Shown here: positions 44,074-52,623 of the stretch, piece by piece
Position numbering within the stretch: position 1 is the stretch's first letter
Layout of the letters: every line of letters begins with the position of its first letter
Assembly (NCBI RefSeq): GCF_009792895.1
Contig: NZ_WSSC01000002.1
Location: forward strand, 124,001 to 188,000
Origin: Pigmentibacter ruber
GTDB lineage: Bacteria > Bdellovibrionota_B > Oligoflexia > Silvanigrellales > Silvanigrellaceae
Direction of reading: 5' to 3'
Length of the DNA: 64,000 nt
Translations under genes and position numbers: made by a program
The notes under the pieces: generated by a model
What the model was told of the DNA's origin: nothing
What the model saw: the letters and a program-made list of their open reading frames with translations, nothing else
Database searches by the model: none

Positions 44074-44733
44074 TTATTCCCTACCTGTAGGAGTATTTTT
44101 TAGTTTATTTAATGCTCTTGACAATGTGCTCATGACTGTTCCTATAGGAATTCCTAAGATTGATGATATTTCTTTATATGAGTAGTCTTCGGCAGCCAGA
44201 TAGATGACACTTCTTTGCCTGTCATTTAATTCAGAAAAACGTTTTTTCCAATTGTCATCTAAAGCTAATCTATAAAACTCCTTTTCATTTTTTTGCAGAT
44301 CATCGTTTTTATTTGCACTCAAATCACTGAGTTCTAGGCTCTCTGTGCTAAGGCTTTGAAGTGTTTCTTCAGAGTAATCAAATTTCCATTTTTTATGTAA
44401 TTGCTGTTCGTCAATATATGTGTTTTTAACAATTCTATAGAGCCAATTTTTAAAGTGGTATTGAATTTCTGCTGATAAGAAAAGAACGGAGATATCTTCT
44501 TTAGATATGATAGGATTTTTATAATTTAATAAAAACTTTGGGAAAGCCTTTAATGCTTTCAATAAAGAGGTTTGATGAATGTCTTCTGAAAGTAGCTTGC
44601 TGTTACATAAGCTAAAACAAAATCTGTACATCCCATCCCAATGTTTTTTGGAATAAAGAACAAATTCTTCATTCCAATTCAGCTCAACTTCTATGATTGA
44701 TTCAATGCAATTTATATTATCCATTGCTACCAT
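44074..44733 (-). CDS. ECF-type RNA polymerase sigma factor
   Basis: 219 residues. Region 2 is seen as MYRFCFSLCNSKLLSEDIHQ and LLKALKAFPKFL, with FKNWLYRIVKNTYIDEQQ as the region 2.4 type end. Region 4 is LNDRQRSVIYLAAEDYSYKEI ... LGIPIGTVMSTLSRALNKLK. It directs RNA polymerase to a small regulon, probably under the control of the membrane protein encoded next. The start (ATG 44733 or 44724) overlaps the PerM gene by 8-17 bases, so translational coupling is likely. Confidence 0.85.
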   Translation of the reverse strand: MVAMDNINCIESIIEVELNWNEEFVLYSKKHWDGMYRFCFSLCNSKLLSEDIHQTSLLKALKAFPKFLLNYKNPIISKEDISVLFLSAEIQYHFKNWLYRIVKNTYIDEQQLHKKWKFDYSEETLQSLSTESLELSDLSANKNDDLQKNEKEFYRLALDDNWKKRFSELNDRQRSVIYLAAEDYSYKEISSILGIPIGTVMSTLSRALNKLKNTPTGRE

Positions 44734-45781
44734 TTTTATAAAATTGAGATTCCTTATATGATTTAATCATCATTGCAAAGGATACTTTTCCAACGGCTGC
44801 AAGAGGCACTGCCAATAAAACACCGTAAAAACCAAACCAGTCTCCAAAGCAAAGAACAGCAAGAATAACAAGAGAAGGATGTAATCCTGAGAATCGTCCC
44901 ATGATTCTTGGTGTGATGAATAATCCATCTAAGCATTGTACAACTAAAAAAGCTAGAGAGACAGTAAAAATAAGATGAGTTGAAGCTGAATTTGTCACTA
45001 AGACAAAAAAACAAAGAAAACTTCCGACTAAGATATCCATGTATGGTACCAGCCTTGCTAATCCTGTTAATATTCCCACTGCAATTGCTGTAGGTAATCC
45101 CGCAATAAGCAAAGCGCTTGGATATAACACGCATAATGTTAAGATAACTATGGATTGTCCACGCAAAACAGAACGTAATTTTGCATTTACTTCCTCTTTG
45201 AATTCTATAAATGTAGGTTTTAAGTCAATTGGAATAAGATCAAAAATAATATTATGCATTTTTGTAAAATCACGCATAAAGAAATAAGAAAAGAATGGAG
45301 TGAAAATAACTAATAATAAAACTGATACTAAAAATCTTGTGCTGTCACCAATTTTTACAAGTAAAGTTTGACTAACCTTGTCAACATTAATAGGGAATAA
45401 GTCATAAAGATAAATAACTTTATAAGGCTTTTGTCCAGTAAATTCGGAAATAATTGTTTGTATTTTAGGTAACAAGTTTTCTTCAAGATAAATTTTAAAA
45501 CCTGGTAATAATTTAATCAAACCTCTTAGCTGCTCAAAAAGAATTGGAAATAATATCCACACAGCAAGTAAAGATAATAATGCAAATACTACTAATGTTG
45601 CAAAAGAAATATATGCTCTATTTATACCTTTTTTTTCTAAAAATTCAAAAAAAGGATTTAATAAATATGCTATTAAAAAAGCAAAAATAATTGGCCCAAT
45701 TACAATATTTAGAAATAAAAATATCCCTAGGGATGCTAAAAAAAAGCAAAGAAAAAATATTTTACCTCTATATGATTTCAT
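44717..45781 (-). CDS. AI-2E/PerM family transporter
   Basis: 354 residues, about eight membrane segments. Features of the family: FAFLIAYLLNPFFEFLEKKG near the N-terminus, GLARLVPYMDILVG around 245-260 and LHPSLVILAVLCFGDWFGFYG-like sequence with GVLLAVPLAAVGK near the C-terminus. Family members export small molecules or exchange ions; the substrate is unproven. Its start overlaps the upstream gene's stop by one base. Confidence 0.85.
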   Translation of the reverse strand: MKSYRGKIFFLCFFLASLGIFLFLNIVIGPIIFAFLIAYLLNPFFEFLEKKGINRAYISFATLVVFALLSLLAVWILFPILFEQLRGLIKLLPGFKIYLEENLLPKIQTIISEFTGQKPYKVIYLYDLFPINVDKVSQTLLVKIGDSTRFLVSVLLLVIFTPFFSYFFMRDFTKMHNIIFDLIPIDLKPTFIEFKEEVNAKLRSVLRGQSIVILTLCVLYPSALLIAGLPTAIAVGILTGLARLVPYMDILVGSFLCFFVLVTNSASTHLIFTVSLAFLVVQCLDGLFITPRIMGRFSGLHPSLVILAVLCFGDWFGFYGVLLAVPLAAVGKVSFAMMIKSYKESQFYKNGSNG

Positions 45782-46095
45782 TATGTTTCCTTGCTTTCGC
45801 CTCTTAGTTTCATTAATTCTTTATCTGTTTCTTTAAGATCTTCAATAATTTCATAAAGCTCAGTTTGTTTTAAAAAATTTTCTACTTCTTCAGGTAAACC
45901 ATCAACATAAGCTTCATAAAGATTTCGTCCCAGCTCGGCAAATAATTCTTTTCTTTTTTGCACTATTTGCACTTTTCCAATTTGACGTTTTGCTTCGTCC
46001 ACGCCACGCTTTAGTTCTCTAGAACTAATTTTAGCGGCATCGGACAATGTTTCCTGAATTTTTTTCCAATCTAATGAAAAATTATGATTGCCCAT
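45781..46095 (-). CDS. Small alpha-helical hypothetical protein
   Basis: 104 residues, mostly helical and charged, without export signal (begins MGNHNFSLDWKKIQETLSDA, contains KKRELFAELGRNLYEAYVDG-like sequence). It is sandwiched between two membrane-protein genes (overlap of one base with PerM). No family recognised; perhaps a cytosolic accessory of the membrane proteins. Confidence 0.6.
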   Translation of the reverse strand: MGNHNFSLDWKKIQETLSDAAKISSRELKRGVDEAKRQIGKVQIVQKRKELFAELGRNLYEAYVDGLPEEVENFLKQTELYEIIEDLKETDKELMKLRGESKET

Positions 46096-46103
46096 TTTTT
46101 CTC

Positions 46104-46637
46104 CTATTCCTTTTTGGCAATGGCAAGTTCATCTACAATAAGACTTCCAATTGCCATAGCAAATAGGAAAAGCATAAAGTAAGCAAGTGGTAAGCCTGTT
46201 AATGGAAGAAGGCTTGCAATACACCAACTTAATAATGAGGTTATTGTAAATATTAATGTTTTTTTTAAGCTTAAAGAAAATTGTCTTTTCGGTTTTATGA
46301 TTCCTAAATCCGATAATAGACTAAAACGAGAGCCTTTTTCAGCCTGTTGTTTTGCCATTAAAATGTTCTCTCTTAACAAAATTGTTAAAAGTGCAAGAAT
46401 ACAAGTTTCAGCTAATGGAAAGATAAGGATAAATGCAAAGGATAGATAGTGAAATAAAAAGAAATTTAAACGTTCAAAATTATATTTTTGGATAAAAATG
46501 AGAAATATGAAGAGAAAAAATGCTGTCAAACTGCCATATAGGGATATTGCTAACGCATGACTAGAAAATTTGATCAACAAAACACCCAAAATAAAAATAA
46601 AAAAAGATGCTATGTTTTTTTGAAAAGACAAAGACAT
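46104..46637 (-). CDS. Small integral membrane protein
   Basis: 177 residues with about five hydrophobic segments (SFFIFILGVLLIKF, FFLFIFLIFI, FILIFPLAETCILALL, TLIFTITSLLSWCIASLL, AYFMLFLFAMAIGSLIV). A cytoplasmic loop carries LLSDLGIIKPKR. No family recognised. It lies 8 bases upstream of the 104-residue gene and heads an apparent operon with PerM and the sigma factor. Confidence 0.6.
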   Translation of the reverse strand: MSLSFQKNIASFFIFILGVLLIKFSSHALAISLYGSLTAFFLFIFLIFIQKYNFERLNFFLFHYLSFAFILIFPLAETCILALLTILLRENILMAKQQAEKGSRFSLLSDLGIIKPKRQFSLSLKKTLIFTITSLLSWCIASLLPLTGLPLAYFMLFLFAMAIGSLIVDELAIAKKE

Positions 46638-46643
46638 AATTTG

Positions 46644-47390
46644 ATGATTCCCTATAAAAAATTAAACATCCTTCTTTCGATAGTAACACATTCTCTTTTT
46701 TTTATGAATGAACTTTTTGCTCAAGATGAAGTTGTCGATTCCTTTGATTATATTCCTGTTTTTCGTTCAGGGCATAACCTATCTTTTCTTTTATCAGGCG
46801 AGTATTCCACTTGGAATTTTAATCAAATGTCAGCATCCTCAAACCAAAACAAGATTTCAAATTTTTCCAATACAGGAGCAAATGCTGCTTTTTATCTAAG
46901 ATACGCTTATCATATAAATATAATATCTTTTTTCGGTTTTTTTATTGGAACAACAGCAGGTATTCTTTCTGAAGTGGAACCCTACGGCAAATTAAAGCAA
47001 AGCTACGGAGTTTTATTCCCTACTTTGCTTGGAGGATTGGTTGTGAATATGGGACAACATTTTCGAGTGCTTTCAGGATTTGAATATGGAGCAACTTGGT
47101 ACCCAGAAATGAAAATCACTACAAATTCGGGCAACGAAAAAATGATTTCACCAGTTCCTGATATGTTTTCAGCTTTTGCTGGTTTTGATTATTTTGTAAC
47201 AAGAAATAAAGCTATCACATTTCAAGGAGGTTGGCGAAAACAAGCTTTGATTACTTTAAATAATGGTTCTTCAAACACTTATTTAAATACAATAGGACTT
47301 GAAAATGAAAGCTACTTTGTAGCATTGGGGTTAACACTTCAAATTGGAGATTTCAATCAAGCTATAAATTCAGTTTTACCGAAAAGATAA
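46644..47390 (+). CDS. Outer-membrane beta-barrel-type protein
   Basis: 248 residues from ATG 46644 (MIPYKKLNILLSIVTHSLFF), giving a signal peptide with probable cleavage after LFAQ. An in-frame start 87 bases earlier would overlap the divergent gene. The mature part is rich in alternating aromatic/hydrophobic and Gly/Ser residues (LSFLLSGEYSTWNFNQ, FRVLSGFEYGATWYPEM, YFVALGLTLQIG) as in small outer-membrane barrels. No ribosome binding site is obvious. It converges on greA. Confidence 0.6.
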   Translation: MIPYKKLNILLSIVTHSLFFMNELFAQDEVVDSFDYIPVFRSGHNLSFLLSGEYSTWNFNQMSASSNQNKISNFSNTGANAAFYLRYAYHINIISFFGFFIGTTAGILSEVEPYGKLKQSYGVLFPTLLGGLVVNMGQHFRVLSGFEYGATWYPEMKITTNSGNEKMISPVPDMFSAFAGFDYFVTRNKAITFQGGWRKQALITLNNGSSNTYLNTIGLENESYFVALGLTLQIGDFNQAINSVLPKR

Positions 47391-47422
47391 GTAATAGCAG
47401 GGGAGGATAGATTTAAATAATA

Positions 47423-47923
47423 TTATTCAGTAAATTGAATGTCTTTCACTTCGTAATATTTTTCTCCCCTTGGAAGATTTACGGTCACTATGTCACCAAT
47501 TGTTTTGTTAATGAGTGATTTTGCAAGTGGACTTGAAATCGATATTGCGTTGTTCTTAATATCAGCTTCTAAATCCCCTACTATTCGATAGCACTTTTCT
47601 TCTCCTTTGGAGTCATCGCTTACATCAACTAAGGAAACTAAAGCGCCAAATACAACTCTATCCGTTTTTCCTTTGCCAATTTGAATAACTTGAACACGAC
47701 CCAATTTATCTTCGAGTTCCATAATACGACCTTCAATAAAGCCCTGTTTTTCTCTTGCAGCATGATATTCAGCATTTTCTGAAAGATCTCCCAAAGCTCT
47801 GGCCTCAGCTATTTCTGAAATTACTTTTGGACGATCTACAGTTTTTAATCTTTTCAATTCTTCTTTCAGCTTTTCGTGCCCGATTGAGGTAATTGGAATG
47901 GGAGAGTTTGTTTCAACAGACAT
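47423..47923 (-). CDS. greA: Transcription elongation factor GreA
   Basis: 166 residues; AGGTAACT precedes ATG. The N-terminal coiled coil reads GHEKLKEELKRLKTVDRP, with the acidic tip ALGDLSENAEYHAAREKQ. The C-terminal FKBP-like domain shows VSLVDV and SISSPLAKSLINKTIGDIV. It rescues backtracked RNA polymerase by stimulating transcript cleavage. The leader contains an unusual hairpin cluster, described separately. Confidence 0.95.
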   Translation of the reverse strand: MSVETNSPIPITSIGHEKLKEELKRLKTVDRPKVISEIAEARALGDLSENAEYHAAREKQGFIEGRIMELEDKLGRVQVIQIGKGKTDRVVFGALVSLVDVSDDSKGEEKCYRIVGDLEADIKNNAISISSPLAKSLINKTIGDIVTVNLPRGEKYYEVKDIQFTE

Positions 47924-47963
47924 AATAGTTACCTTTTTAATTTGGATAAAAAAAGAAACAAAC

Positions 47964-48174
47964 CGATCTTTCCACCAATTTTATTGAGTATAAAGGTCGA
48001 TTCGCTAAAATCTACGGGCAAAATGCCCTCTCACTAGTTTTAGTTCACATGCAAAGTGAACTCTTCCTTCTTTTGAAAGGAAGAATAAGTTTCATAAACT
48101 AACCAGCGGGCTGAATGGCAAGGAAGTCGTTCAGCCCGCATGATATGCTTATAATAAGCGTATCATTTTTTTTT
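47964..48174. ncRNA. Structured RNA region: six consecutive hairpins, T run at the end
   Basis: Six stems follow each other: CGATCTTT/AAAGGTCG (47964-47999), GGGCA/TGCCC (48016-48028), AGTTCAC/GTGAACT (48042-48062), CTTCCTT/AAGGAAG (48063-48083), GCGGGCTGAA/TTCAGCCCGC (48106-48139) and ATGATATGC/GCGTATCAT (48140-48166). The last runs into nine T (48166-48174) on plus, like an intrinsic terminator. Thus either a small RNA is transcribed on plus, or the minus strand uses this as the greA leader or as the terminator of the DUF1844 transcript. The GC-rich stems stand out in this AT-rich genome. Strand and boundaries are unproven. Confidence 0.5.
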
Positions 48175-48201
48175 CAATGACACCGTTGTAGGATAGCATG
48201 C

Positions 48202-48450
48202 TTACTTCTTAGCTTCAACATACTTTAATCGTAGGTCATAAAGTAAGCTTGCTAGCATTTCATCTTCTGCTTGTGAAAGGTTACCCTTTGTTTTTTTTTG
48301 TAAAGTTTCAAGCAGTTCAATGTTGTATTTAGCGGATTCAAGATCTTTCTTATTTGTGTTTGTCCCTGGTTCTGGGACGATGCCCAGGCCTACAAGTGCT
48401 GCATTTCCTAATGATAAAACAAGAAGATCGAATAAAGAATGTTCTCGCAT
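48202..48450 (-). CDS. DUF1844-domain protein
   Basis: 82 residues from ATG 48450, which has GGGAGAAG upstream; the TTG 15 bases earlier overlaps that site. Signature: FDLLVLSLGNAALVGLGIVP, then PGTNTNKKDLESAKYNIELL and LQKKTKGNLSQAEDEML, ending LLYDLRLKYVEA, which is the DUF1844 pattern found in many deep-branching Proteobacteria. Function unknown. Confidence 0.8.
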   Translation of the reverse strand: MREHSLFDLLVLSLGNAALVGLGIVPEPGTNTNKKDLESAKYNIELLETLQKKTKGNLSQAEDEMLASLLYDLRLKYVEAKK

Positions 48451-48485
48451 ATGTTCTTCTCCCAAAAAGAGTCGCCACTAGGCTT

Positions 48486-48513
48486 ATCATAATCATTTAA
48501 AAGTTGAATTCAA
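48486..48513 (-). promoter_or_regulatory. Probable sigma-70 promoter of the DUF1844 gene
   Basis: Minus-strand TTGAAT (-35) and TATGAT (-10) are separated by 16 bases and lie about 40 bases before the start codon. Both hexamers match the consensus at four to five of six positions. Confidence 0.5.
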
Positions 48514-48592
48514 ATATTCTAATTTGTGGTAAAATTCTTTCATTTTTATGTTTCAGACCGGAGAGAAAGGCGGAAAGTCTTTGGTTTGATTT

Positions 48593-49468
48593 TTATTCTA
48601 AACATTTCCGAAGGTTACCTTCGTGTTCGAGAAGGACTTCTTCGGCTGTTTTTAAGTTTTTATATTTTAGATAAACACAGGCCAATTTAACTTTTCCTTT
48701 ACATATGGTTAGTGCTTCTTTTGCAGTTTCAGTTGTAACCGAGCAAATTCCTGCAACAATTTTAACCGCTCTGTTATTTAGTTTTTCATTCGTTGCAACT
48801 AAATCAATCATAAATGAATCATAGGTTCTATTTAAACGAATCATAATAGCAGTTGTAAGCATATTTAAAATCACTTTTTGTGCCGTTCCAGCTTTCATTC
48901 GTGTAGAGCCAGCGATAACTTCTGCCCCAGTCTTGGCATTTAATTTAATTTTAGCTTCATTTAAAAGTGGAGATTGAGCTACAGAAGAGATGCCTATTGT
49001 TAATGATCCTGAAAGGTTAGCTGTCCGCATGACTCCTAACGTATATGGTGTACGTCCGCTTGCTGCACAACAAATAAAAATATCTTTTGCAGTAGGTTTT
49101 AGTTTGGTAGCATCATGTTCTCCTTGTGTAATGTCATCTTCAGCGTTTTCTATTGCTTCAGAAAAAGCTTTTTGTCCACCTGCAAGAAGGAAATGTGCTT
49201 TATTTTTTGGCCATGAAAATGTGGGATAGAGTTCTGCGCATTCCTGTGCGGCAATTCGTCCCGATGTGCCAGCACCAGCAAAAATAAGTCTTCCGCCTGA
49301 CTCTAATAAAGGAACGGCTTTTGTTACGGTTTGTTCTAATTCATCTGAAATAAGTTTAATTGAAGCTATGGCATTAAGTTGGGATTCGAGAATGGTATCT
49401 AAAATTGTTTTAGTATCCCATAAATCCAATTTATTATATTTTTCACTCTTATTTTCAGTATCAGTCAT
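48593..49468 (-). CDS. murQ: N-acetylmuramic acid 6-phosphate etherase
   Basis: 291 residues, SIS domain. Motifs: GAGTSGRIAAQECAELYPTF (active-site Glu), FICCAASGRTPYTLGVM, and the family signature TGAEVIAGSTRMKAGTAQK. It cleaves the lactyl ether of MurNAc-6-P to GlcNAc-6-P and D-lactate in peptidoglycan recycling. The D-lactate produced could be a substrate of the oxidoreductase at 15680-19252 (inference). It is the third of a run of tightly spaced minus-strand genes. Confidence 0.93.
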   Translation of the reverse strand: MTDTENKSEKYNKLDLWDTKTILDTILESQLNAIASIKLISDELEQTVTKAVPLLESGGRLIFAGAGTSGRIAAQECAELYPTFSWPKNKAHFLLAGGQKAFSEAIENAEDDITQGEHDATKLKPTAKDIFICCAASGRTPYTLGVMRTANLSGSLTIGISSVAQSPLLNEAKIKLNAKTGAEVIAGSTRMKAGTAQKVILNMLTTAIMIRLNRTYDSFMIDLVATNEKLNNRAVKIVAGICSVTTETAKEALTICKGKVKLACVYLKYKNLKTAEEVLLEHEGNLRKCLE

Positions 49469-49474
49469 ACTTTT

Positions 49475-49954
49475 TTACTTTACAATTTTAAATTTATTTT
49501 TGTTTTTTGCTTTTTGCTGTTTTTTTTCTTCTATACTCTGTTCATTATCTGAAGGAATTAAACTTCTAATTTTTTCAGCTAATTCATCCATAAAATTTTG
49601 CGTTTGGAGAATTGATTTTTGCACAGCATCTTTCCCTAAAACTTCTGAGATTTGGCGGATGAATTCATCTGCATAAGCAGCTTGCAGTAATAATACATCA
49701 GCTATTTCTTTTAGGAAAACTTTTTCATTAATTTTAAATGCTTTTAAAACTTGTTGCAGATGAAGGACTGATAATGTTTGTTTTGAAGCTTCTTCATTCA
49801 TAGCAAACCACAGACTCCAATTCCTTTTATCTGGTTTTTTATTGAATAAAATACAAACTTGTATGTCCTCTTCATTTGGAAAGCTAAAATAAACTTTATC
49901 ATCAAGAGACATACGCTCAAATACTTCAAGAATTGTATTTATTTCTGGAAGCAT
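49475..49954 (-). CDS. Hypothetical protein upstream of murQ
   Basis: 159 residues from ATG 49954 (AAGGCTCTTG upstream). It is acidic and helical with a Lys/Glu-rich tail (EEKKQQKAKNKNKFKIVK); no signal peptide. Only 6 bases separate its stop from murQ. It overlaps the end of the 119-residue gene by 29 bases. No family recognised. Confidence 0.55.
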   Translation of the reverse strand: MLPEINTILEVFERMSLDDKVYFSFPNEEDIQVCILFNKKPDKRNWSLWFAMNEEASKQTLSVLHLQQVLKAFKINEKVFLKEIADVLLLQAAYADEFIRQISEVLGKDAVQKSILQTQNFMDELAEKIRSLIPSDNEQSIEEKKQQKAKNKNKFKIVK

Positions 49955-50285
49955 CAAGAGCCTTCTTTTCTGCTATTGTTAATCCATTTTGAAGTGATTC
50001 TCTAATAGTTTGACGGATAAATTCCTTTGTTACCTCAATAGCGTTTTGAATAATAACCAAATCTTCTTGAGTATATGAATTGCATTCTTCTTGTGAATTT
50101 ATACACCGAAAGCATTGTTCTTGAATGTTATATAAATATGTTAATTTGCTTGTATAAAGCTCATAGCGGAGATCTATTGTTAAATCAAAATCATCCAATG
50201 GAGCACAAATTTCTCCTGCAAGCTCCCTATAGAGCTCATAAGAGACATCTACTGGATTAGATTGAGCAGGGTTTTTTGACACCAT
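49926..50285 (-). CDS. Hypothetical protein of 119 residues
   Basis: ATG with GAGGTAAC upstream. Helical and acidic, with two cysteines in close spacing plus a third (QEQCFRCINSQEECNSY). No export signal. The overlap with the next gene indicates coordinated translation. No family recognised. Confidence 0.55.
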   Translation of the reverse strand: MVSKNPAQSNPVDVSYELYRELAGEICAPLDDFDLTIDLRYELYTSKLTYLYNIQEQCFRCINSQEECNSYTQEDLVIIQNAIEVTKEFIRQTIRESLQNGLTIAEKKALDASRNKYNS

Positions 50286-50395
50286 TTGTTACCTCAAAGC
50301 TTCAGCTTTTTTCCTTTTATCCTTCGTACTAGGCACTTCGGACTTAGCAGAAAATTCTTTAGTTTTTTTAAGAGGTATTATAAAAAATGAAACAG

Positions 50396-51289
50396 CTATG
50401 GAGTTAAATTAAGGTGGTTCGTTAAAAAACTTTTACGATGAATTTCGCAAACCCCATGGGATTGAATTAAACTTAGGTGACTAGCAGTACCATAACCCTT
50501 GTGCTTAGCAAAACCAAATATTGGAAATTTTTTATCTTGTTGTATCATTTGTGTATCGCGAAAAACTTTTGCAATTATACTGGAAAATCCAACGCTTGTA
50601 AATAATCCATCTGCTTTTGTCACTGTTACTTGTAAATTTTGGGAAAATTCTGTTGGAACTTTTAAAAAATGTTTTCCATCCATTAATATAATAGCATTAG
50701 ATAATTGATCTTCTAAAAAAGGAAAATTTATTTTAACGTGTTTTTGCAACTCTATCAGTGCTCTAGCTACTGATAACTGCACAGCATTCCAAATATTTAT
50801 GGAATCAATTTCTGCAGGACCTGCTTGACCAATTACAAATTGTAAACATTCTAAGTTATTCTTGGAATTAAGAATGTTTCCAGAGGAAAATTCTTCTGCT
50901 TTAAAATGCAATTTATTTTTTGAATCTGTTAACATATTAAATGATTTTATATTATCTTTTTCAGCACAGATAATATCTTGTAAAGTTATTTCATAGTCTT
51001 GCAAAATAATATCAAAACATTCTTGGCGTTTTTTTTCTGTTAACTTTTTACTGTCATTAATAAGTTCTAACCATAATTTTTTATATTTTTTTTCACAAGG
51101 TAATTTAAAATAGGTAGTGTCTATCCATAAACTTACACAGCTCACAACCGCACCAGCCACGCAACCTCTTCCAACTTCATCAATAGAAATAATTAAAGGA
51201 ACTGATACGAATTTAAATATCTGTTCCTTCAATAAATTATTCAATAAAAAGAATTCATTGTGAAAAAAATTCAATTTTGAAATGCGCAT
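50396..51289 (-). CDS. rnhB: Ribonuclease HII
   Basis: 297 residues, longer than the usual ~200-260. Motifs: ISIDEVGRGCVAGAVVSC (the DEGxG site, here DEVGRG), LINDSKKLTEKKRQECFDII, TKADGLFTSVGFSSIIAKVFRDT and GFAKHKGYGTASHLSLI. It nicks ribonucleotides in DNA-RNA hybrids. An N-terminal extension of ~25 residues (begins MRISKLNFFHNEFFLL) and an insert around residues 110-150 explain the length. Two bases from trxA. Confidence 0.92.
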   Translation of the reverse strand: MRISKLNFFHNEFFLLNNLLKEQIFKFVSVPLIISIDEVGRGCVAGAVVSCVSLWIDTTYFKLPCEKKYKKLWLELINDSKKLTEKKRQECFDIILQDYEITLQDIICAEKDNIKSFNMLTDSKNKLHFKAEEFSSGNILNSKNNLECLQFVIGQAGPAEIDSINIWNAVQLSVARALIELQKHVKINFPFLEDQLSNAIILMDGKHFLKVPTEFSQNLQVTVTKADGLFTSVGFSSIIAKVFRDTQMIQQDKKFPIFGFAKHKGYGTASHLSLIQSHGVCEIHRKSFLTNHLNLTP

Positions 51290-51291
51290 TT

Positions 51292-51618
51292 TTATTGTAG
51301 AGCATTAATTTGGTTCATGATAACTTGCTTAGGTTGGTTGCCTACAAGTTCAGCCACTTTTTGCCCATCTTTTACAAAAGCTAGAAATGGAATATTACGA
51401 ATATTAAAGCTTGCTGCTAATTGAGGATTATCTTCCACATTTACTTTACAGATTTTAATTTTTCCTTTTTGTTCTTGTGCAATTTGCTCCAAAACAGGTT
51501 CCAATGATTTGCAAGGCCCACACCAATCAGCCCAGAAGTCCACAAGCACTGGTATTTTGCTTTCCAAGACTTCGGTTTGGAAGTTATGTTCTGTTATTTT
51601 ATATACTAAGTCTGACAT
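51292..51618 (-). CDS. trxA: Thioredoxin
   Basis: 108 residues with the WCGPC active site in VDFWADWCGPCKSLEPVL, cis-Pro in NIRNIPFLAFV and no signal peptide. Cytoplasmic disulfide reductase. AAAGGA precedes ATG. Confidence 0.95.
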   Translation of the reverse strand: MSDLVYKITEHNFQTEVLESKIPVLVDFWADWCGPCKSLEPVLEQIAQEQKGKIKICKVNVEDNPQLAASFNIRNIPFLAFVKDGQKVAELVGNQPKQVIMNQINALQ

Positions 51619-51720
51619 TTGCTTATCCTTTCAACATTTATAATTTCTGCAGTTTTAAAAACTGCACTCCTAAACGATAAGTTGTAACAGAAAACGCTTT
51701 GGTCAAGAGGAAGATAGCGA

Positions 51721-52623
51721 CTAATCTTTATCTATATTGCGATGTTCGATAGTTACAAGTGGAATTTGTTTGCGAAAAATACTGGCAAGTTCTTCTGCAA
51801 TTGCAACACTTCTGTGTTTTCCACCTGTACATCCAATTCCCAATGAAAAATAATGTTTTCCTTCATCTAAGTATAATGGATAAAAAAAGTTAATCAAATT
51901 AGTAACTTTGTTTATAAAAAGGTCAACATTGGGGTCACTAAACACATAGTCCTTAATTTCTTTTGTTAACCCTGTCAAATGCTTGATTTCTGGCTCATAA
52001 TGCGGATTTTTAAAACAACGTACATCAAAATAAGTGTCCAGATCTGAGGGTGTACCATGTTTAAATCCAAATGATACAATATTTAGAAGCAAATGTCCTT
52101 GTTTTCCAGTTATTGAAAACTGATTATAAATAAACTTTTTTAAATTTTGCGATGATAAGTGAGTGGAATCAATGGTTCTATTTGCCAAGTGGAAAATAGG
52201 TTCCAAAGTTTTTTCATCAAGAGCTATAATATCATGTAAATTTAAAAGAGGATTTGCTTTACTTAATGGATGTTGTCTTCTTGTTTCTCTAAATCTCCGC
52301 ATGATAACATCACTAGTTGCTTTGAAAAATAAAACAGTTAAATTACAAGAATTTAACAGTAATGGATATATTTTCTCAAAAGTTACAGGATTGTCAGTGT
52401 CTCGTGAATCTAAGGCTAGAGCGATATGTGAAGCTTTTAAAGTATTTTCTACAATGGAATCAGCAAAAGATTGCAAAAGTACTGCCGGCAAATTGTCAAT
52501 ACAATAATAGCCCAAGTCTTCAAGTGCGTGTATAGCAATTGTTTTCCCAGAACCTGCAAGTCCAGAAATTATTATTACATTTTTTTTAGGCGAAGTTTGT
52601 ATTGCATTAGAATCATTTGTCAT
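51721..52623 (-). CDS. rapZ: RNase adapter protein RapZ (P-loop nucleotide-binding)
   Basis: 300 residues from ATG 52623, which overlaps the ptsN stop (ATGA) and has GGAG upstream; a GTG 15 bases earlier is less likely. The Walker A-type loop is GLAGSGKTIAIHALEDLGYY followed by CIDNLPAVLL. The C-terminal domain has FGFKHGTPSDLDTYFDVRCF and SLGIGCTGGKHRSVAIAEEL. In E. coli RapZ links GlcN-6-P to GlmS synthesis; the gene sits in the same rpoN cluster there. Confidence 0.93.
   Translation of the reverse strand: MTNDSNAIQTSPKKNVIIISGLAGSGKTIAIHALEDLGYYCIDNLPAVLLQSFADSIVENTLKASHIALALDSRDTDNPVTFEKIYPLLLNSCNLTVLFFKATSDVIMRRFRETRRQHPLSKANPLLNLHDIIALDEKTLEPIFHLANRTIDSTHLSSQNLKKFIYNQFSITGKQGHLLLNIVSFGFKHGTPSDLDTYFDVRCFKNPHYEPEIKHLTGLTKEIKDYVFSDPNVDLFINKVTNLINFFYPLYLDEGKHYFSLGIGCTGGKHRSVAIAEELASIFRKQIPLVTIEHRNIDKD

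Noticed and set aside
47924-48201. CRISPR array reading of the hairpin cluster
   Set aside because: Stem sequences and lengths differ from one hairpin to the next, and there are no regular repeats or spacers.
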